NCBI RefSeq assembly: GCF_050942215.1 | Contig: NZ_CP192056.1 | Coordinates: forward strand, 1 to 64,000 | Origin: Sphaerimonospora sp050942215 | Lineage (GTDB): Bacteria > Actinomycetota > Actinomycetes > Streptosporangiales > Streptosporangiaceae | Reading direction: 5' to 3' | DNA length: 64,000 bases | Shown: piece by piece, positions 36,888-44,820 of the stretch | Layout: every line of letters starts with the position of its first letter | Position numbering within the stretch: position 1 is the stretch's first letter | Notes under the pieces: model-generated | Told to the model about the DNA's origin: nothing | Seen by the model: only the letters and a program-made list of their open reading frames with translations | Databases searched by the model: none | Position numbers and translations under genes: made by a program

Positions 36888-37972
36888 GCTCCCACCCCGA
36901 TCGGGTCGATCACCGTGGTGCACCTCGTCCAGCGGGTGACCTCCCGCTCGCCGGGATGGCAGATCTCGTCGGGATGCTCCGCCGGAGCCCCCTCCAGCAG
37001 CCCGTTGGCCGTGCAGTACTCGTCGTCGAAGACCGTGTTCCAGTAGCGCCACGGCCCGTCGGGAAAGATCGCCACGATCGCCGTGCCCGGGGGACTCGTT
37101 CTGGCGACCCAGTCCGCGACCAGCGCGACCGCGCCGGTGCTCCAGCCCCCGGAGACGTAGTGGCCGGCCGCAAGAGCACGGCAGGTGTGCACCGCTTCGG
37201 CCGGGTTGACCCAGTGGACTTCGGAGAACGCCCGGTAGTCCACGTTGCGGGGATGGATGCTGCTGCCCAGCCCGCGCATGAGCCGGGGCCGGGCCGGCTG
37301 CCCGAAGATCGTGGAACCGATCGTGTCGACACCGATCAGTTTCAGATCGGGAAAGGTCTGCCGCAGGGCCCGGAAGACGCCGGCGCTATGGCCGCCGGTG
37401 CCCACCGAGCAGACCAGTGTGTCGATCCAGGGCACCTGCGTCACGAGCTCGGCGGCCAGCGTCGCGTACGCCGCGACGTTGTCGGGGTTGTTGTACTGAT
37501 CCGGGCAGTAGGCGCCGGGCAACTCGGCCATCAGCTGCCGGACCCGCTCCCTGCGTGCCTCCTGCCAGCCGCCCACTGGATGGGGCGCCGTCACGATCTC
37601 CAGGCGTGCGCCGTAGGCGCGCAGCAGCCGCTCCATCAGCGGCTCCAGGCCGGGGTCGGCGACCAGCGTGACGGGGTGCCCGTACACGATCCCGGCCAGG
37701 GCCAGGCCGAGCCCGAGCGTGCCGCTGGTGGACTCCACGATCGCTCCACCCGGCCGGAGCTGTCCGCGGCGGCGTGCGCAGTGCACCATGTGAAGGGCCG
37801 GCCGGTCCTTGATCCCGCCGGGGTTGAACCCTTCGAGTTTCGCCCAGAAGCCGCTTTCCTGGGATTTCAGGGGAATCCACGTGACGGGCGTGCTCCCGAC
37901 ACGAGGGATGGTCTGAGCCGGAGTAGAAATACCCGCGAACGAGGGCAGCACGGAATGAAGTGTCGTTTTCAC
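36884..37972 (-). CDS. PLP-dependent cysteine synthase-family enzyme
   Basis: A fold-type II PLP enzyme of about 362 residues. The PLP lysine lies in NPGGIKDRPALHM, the substrate loop in ESTSGTLGLGLALAG, and the phosphate-binding loop in SVGTGGHSAG. It resembles cysteine synthase/SbnA-type proteins, but its extended C-terminus (GPWRYWNTVFDDEYCTANGLL) is not that of housekeeping CysK. GTG 37,972 is the likely start; its Shine-Dalgarno sequence is weak. Pairing with an MFS exporter suggests a specialised amino-acid-derived product. Reaction unknown. Confidence 0.82.
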   Translation of the reverse strand: MKTTLHSVLPSFAGISTPAQTIPRVGSTPVTWIPLKSQESGFWAKLEGFNPGGIKDRPALHMVHCARRRGQLRPGGAIVESTSGTLGLGLALAGIVYGHPVTLVADPGLEPLMERLLRAYGARLEIVTAPHPVGGWQEARRERVRQLMAELPGAYCPDQYNNPDNVAAYATLAAELVTQVPWIDTLVCSVGTGGHSAGVFRALRQTFPDLKLIGVDTIGSTIFGQPARPRLMRGLGSSIHPRNVDYRAFSEVHWVNPAEAVHTCRALAAGHYVSGGWSTGAVALVADWVARTSPPGTAIVAIFPDGPWRYWNTVFDDEYCTANGLLEGAPAEHPDEICHPGEREVTRWTRCTTVIDPIGVGA

Positions 37973-38051
37973 TGCTATCAACCCACCAAAGGTCGGACGG
38001 CACGTCAGTCGAAGTGCCGAACGGTTGCCTGCGTTGCCGTCCGCTCGGCTT

Positions 38052-38157
38052 GCCGCCGAGCAGGTGGTGGGTCTATATACGCAGCACACACAGCGCGTAT
38101 GGTCCTGCCCGATAATTCGGGATATGGGAGGGAGCGCGCCGTACGGGCGGGCCGGAA
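38052..38157 (+). repeat. Dispersed ~105-bp repeat, copy B
   Basis: This matches 17,759-17,862 in inverted orientation. Within it ATACGC-N12-GCGTAT (38,077-38,100) is a perfect 6-bp dyad, the form expected for a dimeric repressor. It lies about 80 bases upstream of the PLP-enzyme start, so it may be that gene's control region; copy A precedes a broken P450. Confidence 0.8.
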
Positions 38158-38495
38158 ACACGCGACTCCTCCAGCACGAGGACGTGCGCAATCGTCTCAA
38201 GCTGGAGTGGATCCTGGCCGTCGATGCCGCGCATCCACAGTCCGTTGGACTCCTCACCGCATTCCGGATGCGAGGAAGAGCGGTCACCACCGTCATCCCC
38301 TGCCGATACTGCGTCAGCAGCGATGTGGTGATGGTGCTGGAGCAGGTTGCCCCGAGCGATCGTGCAGCAGGAAATAACATGCAGGAAGAAGAGCCCGAGC
38401 ACCACCGCGATCACGAGCGGCGCCCGACTCTTCCGTACCCGCGTAAAGGCACTCGACGGCCTCGCCGCCGCACCCGAAATTTCCCCGTTGCACAT
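38073..38495 (-). CDS. Possible small His-rich membrane protein
   Basis: A 140-codon frame. Residues ~22-45 form a convincing membrane helix (RAPLVIAVVLGLFFLHVISCC), followed by LLQHHHHIAADAVSAGDDGG and SSSHPECGE, a composition like small metal-associated membrane proteins of copper loci. The C-terminal ~40 residues are encoded by repeat copy B and look unnatural, so the gene may be truncated or fused to the repeat. No family recognised; no clear ribosome-binding site. Confidence 0.35.
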   Translation of the reverse strand: MCNGEISGAAARPSSAFTRVRKSRAPLVIAVVLGLFFLHVISCCTIARGNLLQHHHHIAADAVSAGDDGGDRSSSHPECGEESNGLWMRGIDGQDPLQLETIAHVLVLEESRVSGPPVRRAPSHIPNYRAGPYALCVLRI

Positions 38496-38706
38496 CGCCG
38501 GTATTGTGCCCGGAGACCCTCGGCCGCCACGCGGGTACAGGGAATTTCAGCCCGACAATTTACCCGGCCATGGCTGATGTCCTAAACGATTCACGACTGC
38601 GCTTGCCGCCAAACCCCGCATCCGCGTACACGCAGGCGTGGCATGGTGCACGACGCAGGGAACACGGAGCCGGATCAGCCGGTCAGGAGGCCCATATGCA
38701 GAATTC

Positions 38707-38725
38707 CTACTAATTCCGATAATAG
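38707..38725. promoter_or_regulatory. BlaI/CopY-type operator 3
   Basis: CTACTA-N7-TAATAG, one mismatch from the perfect dyad and with the same 7-base spacer (ATTCCGA, close to ATTCCCA in operator 1). It lies 113 bases before the small membrane protein at 38,838. Confidence 0.65.
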
Positions 38726-38773
38726 ATTTCCTCGGTTGGGACCTTCGTCCGGCAGTCGCAAGGCGAAGGTCCC

Positions 38774-38788
38774 TACCCCGTAGGGGTA
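38774..38788. promoter_or_regulatory. CsoR-like copper box 1
   Basis: TACCCCGTAGGGGTA, a G/C-tract inverted repeat of the kind bound by CsoR copper sensors, 50 bases before the gene at 38,838 and 48 bases after operator 3. Two regulators may therefore act on one promoter. Confidence 0.65.
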
Positions 38789-38837
38789 CCTGGAGGCAGT
38801 GTGTTCTTAGGCAACTCAGAAAGAAAGGGAGAGGGCG

Positions 38838-39065
38838 ATGAAGCGCAGTCACCTGCCACTGTATGCGATCGCGCTGGCCATCCTGATCGTCGGACTGGTT
38901 GCCACCGGCGTCCCAATCAGCACCATACTGCTGGCCCTGCTCGTGCTGGCCTGCCCGCTGATGATGCTGTTCATGCACGGGAGTCACGGTGATCACGACA
39001 CGCACGGTGGACACGCCGACCGCGAAGACGCCTCTCAGGGCCGCGACACCGCCCACCGGCACTGA
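38838..39065 (+). CDS. Small membrane protein with His-rich tail (DUF2933-like)
   Basis: A 75-residue protein with two close membrane helices (YAIALAILIVGLVATGV and ISTILLALLVLACPLMMLFMH) and a tail with many His and Asp residues (GSHGDHDTHGGHADRED). The layout resembles DUF2933-type small proteins of metal-resistance loci. A GGGAGAGGGCG ribosome-binding site precedes the ATG. It is the first gene of an operon with the multicopper protein at 39,120 and probably the SHOCT protein. Metal binding by the tail is inference. Confidence 0.75.
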   Translation: MKRSHLPLYAIALAILIVGLVATGVPISTILLALLVLACPLMMLFMHGSHGDHDTHGGHADREDASQGRDTAHRH

Positions 39066-39119
39066 CCCGGATGCTCCCCGCCCCCAAAGGCTCCCTTCCC
39101 TCCCTTCAAGGAAGACGAC

Positions 39120-40229
39120 ATGCGGAAATCTTTGATCGTCACGGCGAGTGCGCTCAGCGCGGTACTTGTGGCCGGCGCCGGTTTCGGGGCCGGTGTCGCG
39201 GCCGGTGACAGCGGTCACGACCCTGCGCCGATGCCCAGCGGCATGGACCACCCGGAGACCGAGGCCTCCGGGCACGATGACGACCCGCAACTGACCACCG
39301 AGGACGGCCACGACCACTCCGCCCACCAGGGCAGCGAGGGAACGCCGGCGACCTACGACCCCAACGCCGAACCCGGACCCGGGTTCCGAGCCCGCGACGC
39401 CGTACTCCCCGCCGCCGGGAAAGGTCGCGAGCACCGCGTCACCCTCACCGTCACCGAGCAGAGCATCGAGGTCACCCCCGGCGTACGGCAGCGCGCCTGG
39501 ACCTACAACGGAACCCTGCCCGGCCCGATCCTGCGCGGCAAGCTCGGCGACACCTTCGTCATCACCCTCGTCAACAAGGGCTCCACTGGGCATTCCATCG
39601 ACTTTCACGCCTCGCAGGTTGCCCCCGACAAGAAGATGCGGACCATCCAGCCAGGTCAGCAGCTCACCTACACCTTCAAGGCGGAACGCGCCGGGGCGTT
39701 CATGTACCACTGCGGCAGCGCCCCGGCCGTGCACCATATCGGCAACGGCATGTTCGGCGCGATCATCATCGACCCGCCCGACCTGCCGAAGGTCGACAAG
39801 GAGTTCGTCGTCGTACAGTCCGAGCTGGCCCTTGGCCCGCAGGATGGGCTGGCCAAGCTCGGCAAGCTGTACCGTGCCGAGTACGATGCGGTCGCCTTCA
39901 ACGGCTATGCCGGGCAGTACCGCTTCGCTCCGCTGACCGCTACAGCCGGAAAGCGTGTCCGGATCTGGGTCGTCGACGCCGGCCCTTCGGCACCTTCGGC
40001 GTTCCACGTCGTGGGCACCGTGTTCGACACCGTCTTCAAGGACGGCGGCTACACGGTGCGCCCGAAGGACACGGCGCACGGCGGCGCACAAGCCCTGGAC
40101 CTGGCCCCATCACAAGGCGGGTTCGTGGAGTTCGCCTTCCCCGAGCCCGGCGAGTATCCGATGGTCAGCCACCGGTTCGCCGACGCGGCCCGTGGCGCCA
40201 CCGGGCTGTTCAAGGTCGGTACGGCCTGA
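39120..40229 (+). CDS. Two-domain multicopper oxidase / NirK-like protein
   Basis: An exported 369-residue cupredoxin protein. After a signal peptide comes a His/Asp/Met-rich segment (about 28-75). The core resembles copper nitrite reductase: HSIDFHASQ and the type 1 site region AFMYHCGSAPAVHHIGNGMFG contain the expected His, Cys and Met ligands, and a second domain contains SAFHVVGTVFDTVF. It may act as a copper oxidase or be a true nitrite reductase-like enzyme; the context of copper genes favours copper detoxification. AAGGAAGACG precedes the ATG. It is downstream of the dual-operator promoter. Confidence 0.88.
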   Translation: MRKSLIVTASALSAVLVAGAGFGAGVAAGDSGHDPAPMPSGMDHPETEASGHDDDPQLTTEDGHDHSAHQGSEGTPATYDPNAEPGPGFRARDAVLPAAGKGREHRVTLTVTEQSIEVTPGVRQRAWTYNGTLPGPILRGKLGDTFVITLVNKGSTGHSIDFHASQVAPDKKMRTIQPGQQLTYTFKAERAGAFMYHCGSAPAVHHIGNGMFGAIIIDPPDLPKVDKEFVVVQSELALGPQDGLAKLGKLYRAEYDAVAFNGYAGQYRFAPLTATAGKRVRIWVVDAGPSAPSAFHVVGTVFDTVFKDGGYTVRPKDTAHGGAQALDLAPSQGGFVEFAFPEPGEYPMVSHRFADAARGATGLFKVGTA

Positions 40230-40283
40230 GCAGCCCCCCTGATTACAAGAGATCGGTGTCCATGACTTGAGGAGATGGTCTCG

Positions 40284-40532
40284 ATGCACGGATACGGAAC
40301 GATGATGTGGCCCATGGGCGGCATGATGCTGCTCTGGCTGGCGCTGATCGCTCTGGTGGTCTGGCTGGTGGTCCGCTTCACTCCGCCGCGCGCCGGCGGG
40401 CGGGACCACCCGACCGGGCCCACCGCGGAAGCCGCCACCACCACCAGCGCGCAGCGCATCCTGGCCGAACGCTACGCCCGCGGGGAACTCGACGCTGACG
40501 AGTACGCCCAGCGGCTCGCGGCACTACGCTGA
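40284..40532 (+). CDS. SHOCT-domain small membrane protein
   Basis: An 82-residue protein: Met/Gly-rich N-terminus (MHGYGTMMWPMGGMM), one membrane helix (LLWLALIALVVWLVVRF), a linker, and a C-terminal SHOCT motif (AQRILAERYARGELDADEYAQRLAAL). GAGGAG at 40,268-40,273 fits ATG 40,284 better than ATG 40,275. The gene follows the NirK-like gene by 54 bases and probably shares its transcript. SHOCT proteins are frequent in metal loci; the Met-rich start could bind copper. Confidence 0.85.
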   Translation: MHGYGTMMWPMGGMMLLWLALIALVVWLVVRFTPPRAGGRDHPTGPTAEAATTTSAQRILAERYARGELDADEYAQRLAALR

Positions 40533-40659
40533 CCCTGACCGGTGAACGACACGCACGGGCACGGCGGCGTTCTGCCGCCGTCGCCGGGCGGTGCCGATCG
40601 ATACCTGGACGATCGTCCTGACTTCAGGGCTCTCACGTCGCCTCCCACCGGGCGAGTGG

Positions 40660-42807
40660 TCACCCGGAGGGGGCGGCGTGTGGTTGCAGATCGATTCGAC
40701 GGAGAAACTGGGCGTTGATCGCCACGATGATGGTGGACAGGCTCATCAGGACTGCGCCCACCGCCATCGGGAGCACGAAGCCCACCGACGCAAGCGCTCC
40801 TGCGGCCAGCGGGATCGCCAGGATGTTGTAGCCCGCAGCCCACCACAGGTTTTGCAGCATCTTGCGATAGCTGGCCTGGGAGAGCCGTCGGACGGCCACG
40901 ACGGCGCGGGGGTCGTCGGAGGCCAGCACGATCCCGGCGGACTCGATCGCGACGTCGGTGCCGGCGCCGATCGCGATCCCGACGTCGGCGCGAGCCAGCG
41001 CCGGCGCGTCGTTGACGCCGTCGCCGACCATCGCCACGGTGTAGCCGCGCTGCTGTAGGTCGGTGACGGCGGCGTCCTTGTCCTCGGGCAGGACCTCGGC
41101 GAACACCTCGTCGATTCCCAGGTCAGCAGCGACCGCGTCGGCCACCTGCTGGGCATCGCCGGTGATCATCGCGACGCGTACGTCGAGCCGATGCAGCTCC
41201 TGGATCGCCGCCCGTGATTCCTCGCGGACCTGGTCTTCCACGGTGAGGGCCGCACTGACCTTTCTGTCAACCACCAGGTAGAGGACGGACGCGCCGCGCG
41301 ACTGCCACTCCGCGATCCGATCACGCATGGCCTCGGGGATCTTCAACTTTTGTTCGCGCAGCAGCGCCGGCCCACCGACGGCCACGCTGGCTCCGCCGAC
41401 TCGAGCCTTGACCCCCCGACCGGCCATGGACTGGAAGTCGGCGGCGTCCGGCACCTCTACGCCGGTTTCCCGGGCCGCGGTGACGATAGCGCGGGCCAGC
41501 GGGTGCTCACTGTCAGCCTCGACCGCGGCCGCGAGTGCCAGCCAGCGGTCGTCGTCTCCGTCGACACTGACCATGCCGGTAAGGGCGTGCTCCCCCTTGG
41601 TCAGCGTGCCCGTCTTGTCAAAGAGGACCGCATTGACGCTGCGCATACGTTCGAGAGCCAGCCGGTCCTTGACCAGAATCCCGTTGCGCGCCGACTTGGA
41701 CGTCGCGATCGAGGTGACCAGCGGGATCGCCAACCCCAGCGCGTGTGGGCAGGCGATGATCAGCACGGTGACCGACCGGGTGAGCGCGGCGTCGGGCTGA
41801 CCCAGCAGCGCCCACGTCACAACGGTGATCACGCCGGCAATCACCGCGAGGTAGAACAGCAGCGCCGCTGCGCGGTCCGCGAGCACCTGCGTGTGCGACC
41901 GGGACTCCTGCGCCTGGGCCACCAGGCGTTGGATACCCGCCAAGGTGGTGTCTTCACCGAGAGCGTCCACCCGGACGCGCAGGGAGCCGCCGACGACCAC
42001 GCTCGCGGCGACCACGCGAGTGCCCGCTTCTCGTGTGACGGGCTTGGACTCACCGGTGATCATCGACTCGTCCACCTCGCCTGCCCCTTGCACGATGACG
42101 CCGTCCGCGGGGACTCGGCCGCCTGGGCGCACAAGGACCACGTCACCGACGGTTAGGTCCCTGATGTGGACCTGCTCGACCTCGCCGTTGTCGGTCACGC
42201 GCTCCGCCTCATCAGGCAGCAGTTCGGCGAGGGCCGCTAGTGCCCCCTGGGCCTGGCCAACCGCGCGCATCTCCATCCAGTGGCCAAGCAGCATGATGAT
42301 GATCAGCAAGCACAGCTCCCACCACACCTCCACGTCGAACCAGCCGAGGCTGGCGGTGAGGCTGGCGCCGAACGCCACCGTGATCGCCATGCCGATCAGC
42401 AACATCATTCCCGGACGGCGCTTACGCGCTTCCTCCACCGCGCCGGTCAGGAACGGCCAGCCTCCATAGAAGAAGACCACCGTGCCAAGGACGGGCGATA
42501 AGAAAGACGATCCGGGGAATGCGGGTGCGCTGTAGCCGAGCCAATCCTGGAGATGGTGGCTATAGAAGACGACCGGGATGGTCAGGAGCAGGGACAGCCA
42601 GAAGCGGTCCCGGAACATGGCCGCGTGGCCTTCATGCCCACCACCATGGTGTCCCTCGTGGTGACCGCTGTGCTCGCGCTCGGCCGCGTCCCGCAGCTTC
42701 TCGCTGTGCACGGGCGGCTGCTCGCCGTGCTCGAGGTGTCGCACCCCATGCGTCTGATGAGCCTCATCGGGGTGTGAGGAGTGGTGGTCGTGCTGGTGGT
42801 TGTTCAT
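40660..42807 (-). CDS. copB: Copper-exporting P-type ATPase, CopB (P1B-3) type
   Basis: A 715-residue metal pump. The His-rich N-terminus (many HH, HGH and HHEGHHGGG motifs) replaces the Cys-type HMA domain, and the membrane metal site is IIACPHALGLAIPLV (CPH, about 352), the signature of the P1B-3/CopB group linked to Cu(II) or Ag(I). TGESKPV, DKTGTLTKGE (about 397) and GDGVNDAPALA are intact. ATG 42,807 with AGGAAAGC upstream gives MNNHQHDHH; the frame is open to 42,885. A CsoR-like box lies 176 bases upstream. The neighbouring convergent gene is the SHOCT protein. Confidence 0.94.
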   Translation of the reverse strand: MNNHQHDHHSSHPDEAHQTHGVRHLEHGEQPPVHSEKLRDAAEREHSGHHEGHHGGGHEGHAAMFRDRFWLSLLLTIPVVFYSHHLQDWLGYSAPAFPGSSFLSPVLGTVVFFYGGWPFLTGAVEEARKRRPGMMLLIGMAITVAFGASLTASLGWFDVEVWWELCLLIIIMLLGHWMEMRAVGQAQGALAALAELLPDEAERVTDNGEVEQVHIRDLTVGDVVLVRPGGRVPADGVIVQGAGEVDESMITGESKPVTREAGTRVVAASVVVGGSLRVRVDALGEDTTLAGIQRLVAQAQESRSHTQVLADRAAALLFYLAVIAGVITVVTWALLGQPDAALTRSVTVLIIACPHALGLAIPLVTSIATSKSARNGILVKDRLALERMRSVNAVLFDKTGTLTKGEHALTGMVSVDGDDDRWLALAAAVEADSEHPLARAIVTAARETGVEVPDAADFQSMAGRGVKARVGGASVAVGGPALLREQKLKIPEAMRDRIAEWQSRGASVLYLVVDRKVSAALTVEDQVREESRAAIQELHRLDVRVAMITGDAQQVADAVAADLGIDEVFAEVLPEDKDAAVTDLQQRGYTVAMVGDGVNDAPALARADVGIAIGAGTDVAIESAGIVLASDDPRAVVAVRRLSQASYRKMLQNLWWAAGYNILAIPLAAGALASVGFVLPMAVGAVLMSLSTIIVAINAQFLRRIDLQPHAAPSG

Positions 42808-43232
42808 GGTTTTGCTTTCCTGCCTTGGTCGGGTCGAGCGAGAAGCGTCGTGGTGAGTCGTCGGAGCGTGTCTTGGCCGGCTCACAAACCTGCCCCTCGA
42901 TCCGCTTGAGGCAGTTCAGCAGAGCCTGCTTCTCGGTGATGTGACCGGGGGATGTCGTCTCTGCCGCTCCCGCCTCCCTTCTTACCCCCCAGGGGTATGT
43001 CTACCAGCAGTTAAGATACCAGGCCAGGGCAAGAAGCCAAGGGCCTGACGCCGTGCAAGTCACGACGGCTGGCACCCGTCCGCGGCGAGAATGTCGTCCT
43101 GCACTTCTCCGAGGGCGTCGGCTCGCCGAGCCTCGCTCTGAAACTCGGGGCGGGAAGTGAGCATCATCGCGCTGATCAGACCCGCGGGATGACCACCAGA
43201 GCAGTGCCCCCGACGAGGACTTTGACGCGTAG
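42808..43232. promoter_or_regulatory. copB promoter region with CsoR-like box 2
   Basis: TACCCCCCAGGGGTA at 42,983-42,997 is a CsoR-like dyad placed to control copB. The remaining bases to 43,232 show no gene I can support. Confidence 0.65.
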
Positions 43233-44222
43233 TCATGGACGGACAGCGCCCAGAAGGCGTCCCCACCAGTAGTCGTCGAGATTGACGACCTTGATGACAT
43301 CACCGGTCTGTGGAGCGTGCACCATCTTGCCGTCGCCGGCGTAGATGCCCATGTGACCCAGGCCCTTGCTGAACAGCAGATCACCGGGCTGCAACTGGTT
43401 CAGGTCCAAGGGCACCCGCCTGTCGGCCCCCCAACTCCACTGCTCGTAGGTCGTGCGAGGGAGCTCGACCCCCGCCTGACGCCACGATGCCTGACTGAAC
43501 CCGGAGCAGTCGTACGACCCCGGTCCTGTGGCACCCCACCGGTAGGGCTTGCCGATCTGCTTGTACGCGAACTGCAGCACGAGCCGCGCGTTGCCCGAGG
43601 CGGGGCCGGTATAGGGGATGCCGGGGCTGTTGGGATCGCCGACCCGGAACGCTCCCAGTCGGCGCAGCAGCCTCGTCTGCTCGGCGACCATGCGCTCTGC
43701 CTTGGTCTTCTCCTTGGCCAGCGTGTCTCGTGCCTTGTCCGCGTCGGCCAGCGCCGTTTTCGCCTTCCCATGCTTGGCCTTGAGTGCCCGGTTGGCGGCC
43801 TCGAAGGCCCGCAGGGATTCGGCGCGGTCGGCCGCCATGTAGTCGATCAATGCCATGCTGCTCAGGATCGAACCGGGATCGTCGCTGCTGACGAGTCTTT
43901 CGCCGCTCATGCCGCCTAACTGGTAACTACTGACCGCGACTTGCACAAGATCGCCCCGCAGCAGGACAACGGTTTTCTGCTGCTGCGTGTAGTCCTTGTT
44001 CAGCCTGTCGTAGTCCTTCTTGGCCTTCTTCCACCGCTCGTTGGCCAGGTTGTAGCGGTCGACGACCTTACCCGCCAGGTCGTTGAGCTTCTTTAGCCTC
44101 GCCTTGGCCTGGGAGATGGTGGGCTGTGGTTCGGCAGCCGCCCCGTTCAGCGGTAGCAGCGCGATGACGGCCAGTCCCGCCGCGGCGGCCAGCCGCCCAA
44201 CCCTCACCGGCACGCCCGCCAT
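43233..44222 (-). CDS. NlpC/P60 peptidoglycan endopeptidase with coiled-coil domain
   Basis: A secreted 329-residue enzyme. The signal peptide (LAAAAGLAVIALLPLNGAAA) is followed by a long coiled coil (about 40-200, rich in Lys, Asp, Arg and Ala: KARLKKLNDLAGKVVDRYN and later KTALADADKARDTLAKEK) and a C-terminal NlpC/P60 domain with GSYDCSGFSQASWRQAG and GHMGIYAGDGKMVHAP. This is the RipA-like layout of actinobacterial wall hydrolases. ATG 44,222 is used; GTG 44,228 lies closer to the GGAAGG ribosome-binding site. It is probably a passenger among the copper genes. Confidence 0.9.
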   Translation of the reverse strand: MAGVPVRVGRLAAAAGLAVIALLPLNGAAAEPQPTISQAKARLKKLNDLAGKVVDRYNLANERWKKAKKDYDRLNKDYTQQQKTVVLLRGDLVQVAVSSYQLGGMSGERLVSSDDPGSILSSMALIDYMAADRAESLRAFEAANRALKAKHGKAKTALADADKARDTLAKEKTKAERMVAEQTRLLRRLGAFRVGDPNSPGIPYTGPASGNARLVLQFAYKQIGKPYRWGATGPGSYDCSGFSQASWRQAGVELPRTTYEQWSWGADRRVPLDLNQLQPGDLLFSKGLGHMGIYAGDGKMVHAPQTGDVIKVVNLDDYWWGRLLGAVRP

Positions 44223-44565
44223 CGCCACCCTGATGCCTTCCTTTGCTCGGATATTGGGCGAAATGCTACAGAAGCAGAGCGGCTTCTTCACTGTTTGATC
44301 CGTATCTCCACTCCTGGGCAGGGGACCGCGAAGCGTCACATCCCGCCAAGGCCAGCGATCGCCACAACCGGATTGGTGACAAAATCCCTGGTCAAAGCGC
44401 TCCTCTGACGGCTACCGGCGGAACGTGCCGAGAGCTCGGGTGCAGGTCTTCGAGAGGGGGAGACTACGGCATGTCGTAGTAGAGACAGCGACACAGGCAC
44501 CGATTAGACCTATACCTAGGAGGGGTAAGGTATCTCCCGATAGGTGAGGAAGAGGAGGGATTGCG
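44223..44565. promoter_or_regulatory. copZ1 promoter region with two dyads
   Basis: ACTACG-N6-CGTAGT (44,463-44,480) is an 18-base near-palindrome that resembles BlaI-type half-sites with another spacing. TACCTAGGAGGGGTA (44,513-44,527) is a degenerate CsoR-like box 39 bases before the copZ1 start. The rest shows nothing. Confidence 0.5.
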
Positions 44566-44778
44566 ATGACCACCGCCACCTACACAGTCAAGGGCATGAC
44601 CTGTGGCCACTGTGTCAGCTCTGTCAAGGAAGAAGTCGGAGAGGTCCCCGGCGTCACCGGCGTCGAGGTTGAGCTGGCCACCGGGCTCCTGACAGTGGAG
44701 AGCGAGGTTCCCATCGACACGGCACAGATCAAGGCCGCCGTCCAAGAAGCCGGGTACGAAGTCGCCGACAATTCGTGA
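44566..44778 (+). CDS. copZ: CopZ-like heavy-metal-associated chaperone 1
   Basis: A 70-residue cytoplasmic HMA-fold protein with the metal motif GMTCGHC, which passes Cu(I) to CopA-type ATPases. The beta-alpha-beta-beta-alpha-beta pattern is complete (ending IKAAVQEAGYEVAD). ATG 44,566 follows GAGGAGGGATTGCG. It is apparently transcribed alone; the next gene is convergent. A second CopZ-like protein is at 47,396. Confidence 0.93.
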   Translation: MTTATYTVKGMTCGHCVSSVKEEVGEVPGVTGVEVELATGLLTVESEVPIDTAQIKAAVQEAGYEVADNS

Positions 44779-44820
44779 AGAGGGGCGGCGCCACGTTGCT
44801 TCCGCTTGCGCGGACGCCGC

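Larger units (their letters stand above)
37973..38837. other. Long intergenic region with repeat copy B and two operators
   Basis: The 865 bases contain the dispersed repeat copy B (38,052-38,157), a possible small membrane-protein frame (38,073-38,495, minus), a CTACTA-type operator (38,707-38,725) and a CsoR-like box (38,774-38,788). A plus-strand frame covering 38,025-38,585 looks spurious. Confidence 0.6.

Noticed and set aside
38025..38585. Plus-strand 186-codon frame through repeat copy B
   Set aside because: No domain, weak start, and it spans a repeat with operator-like dyads.
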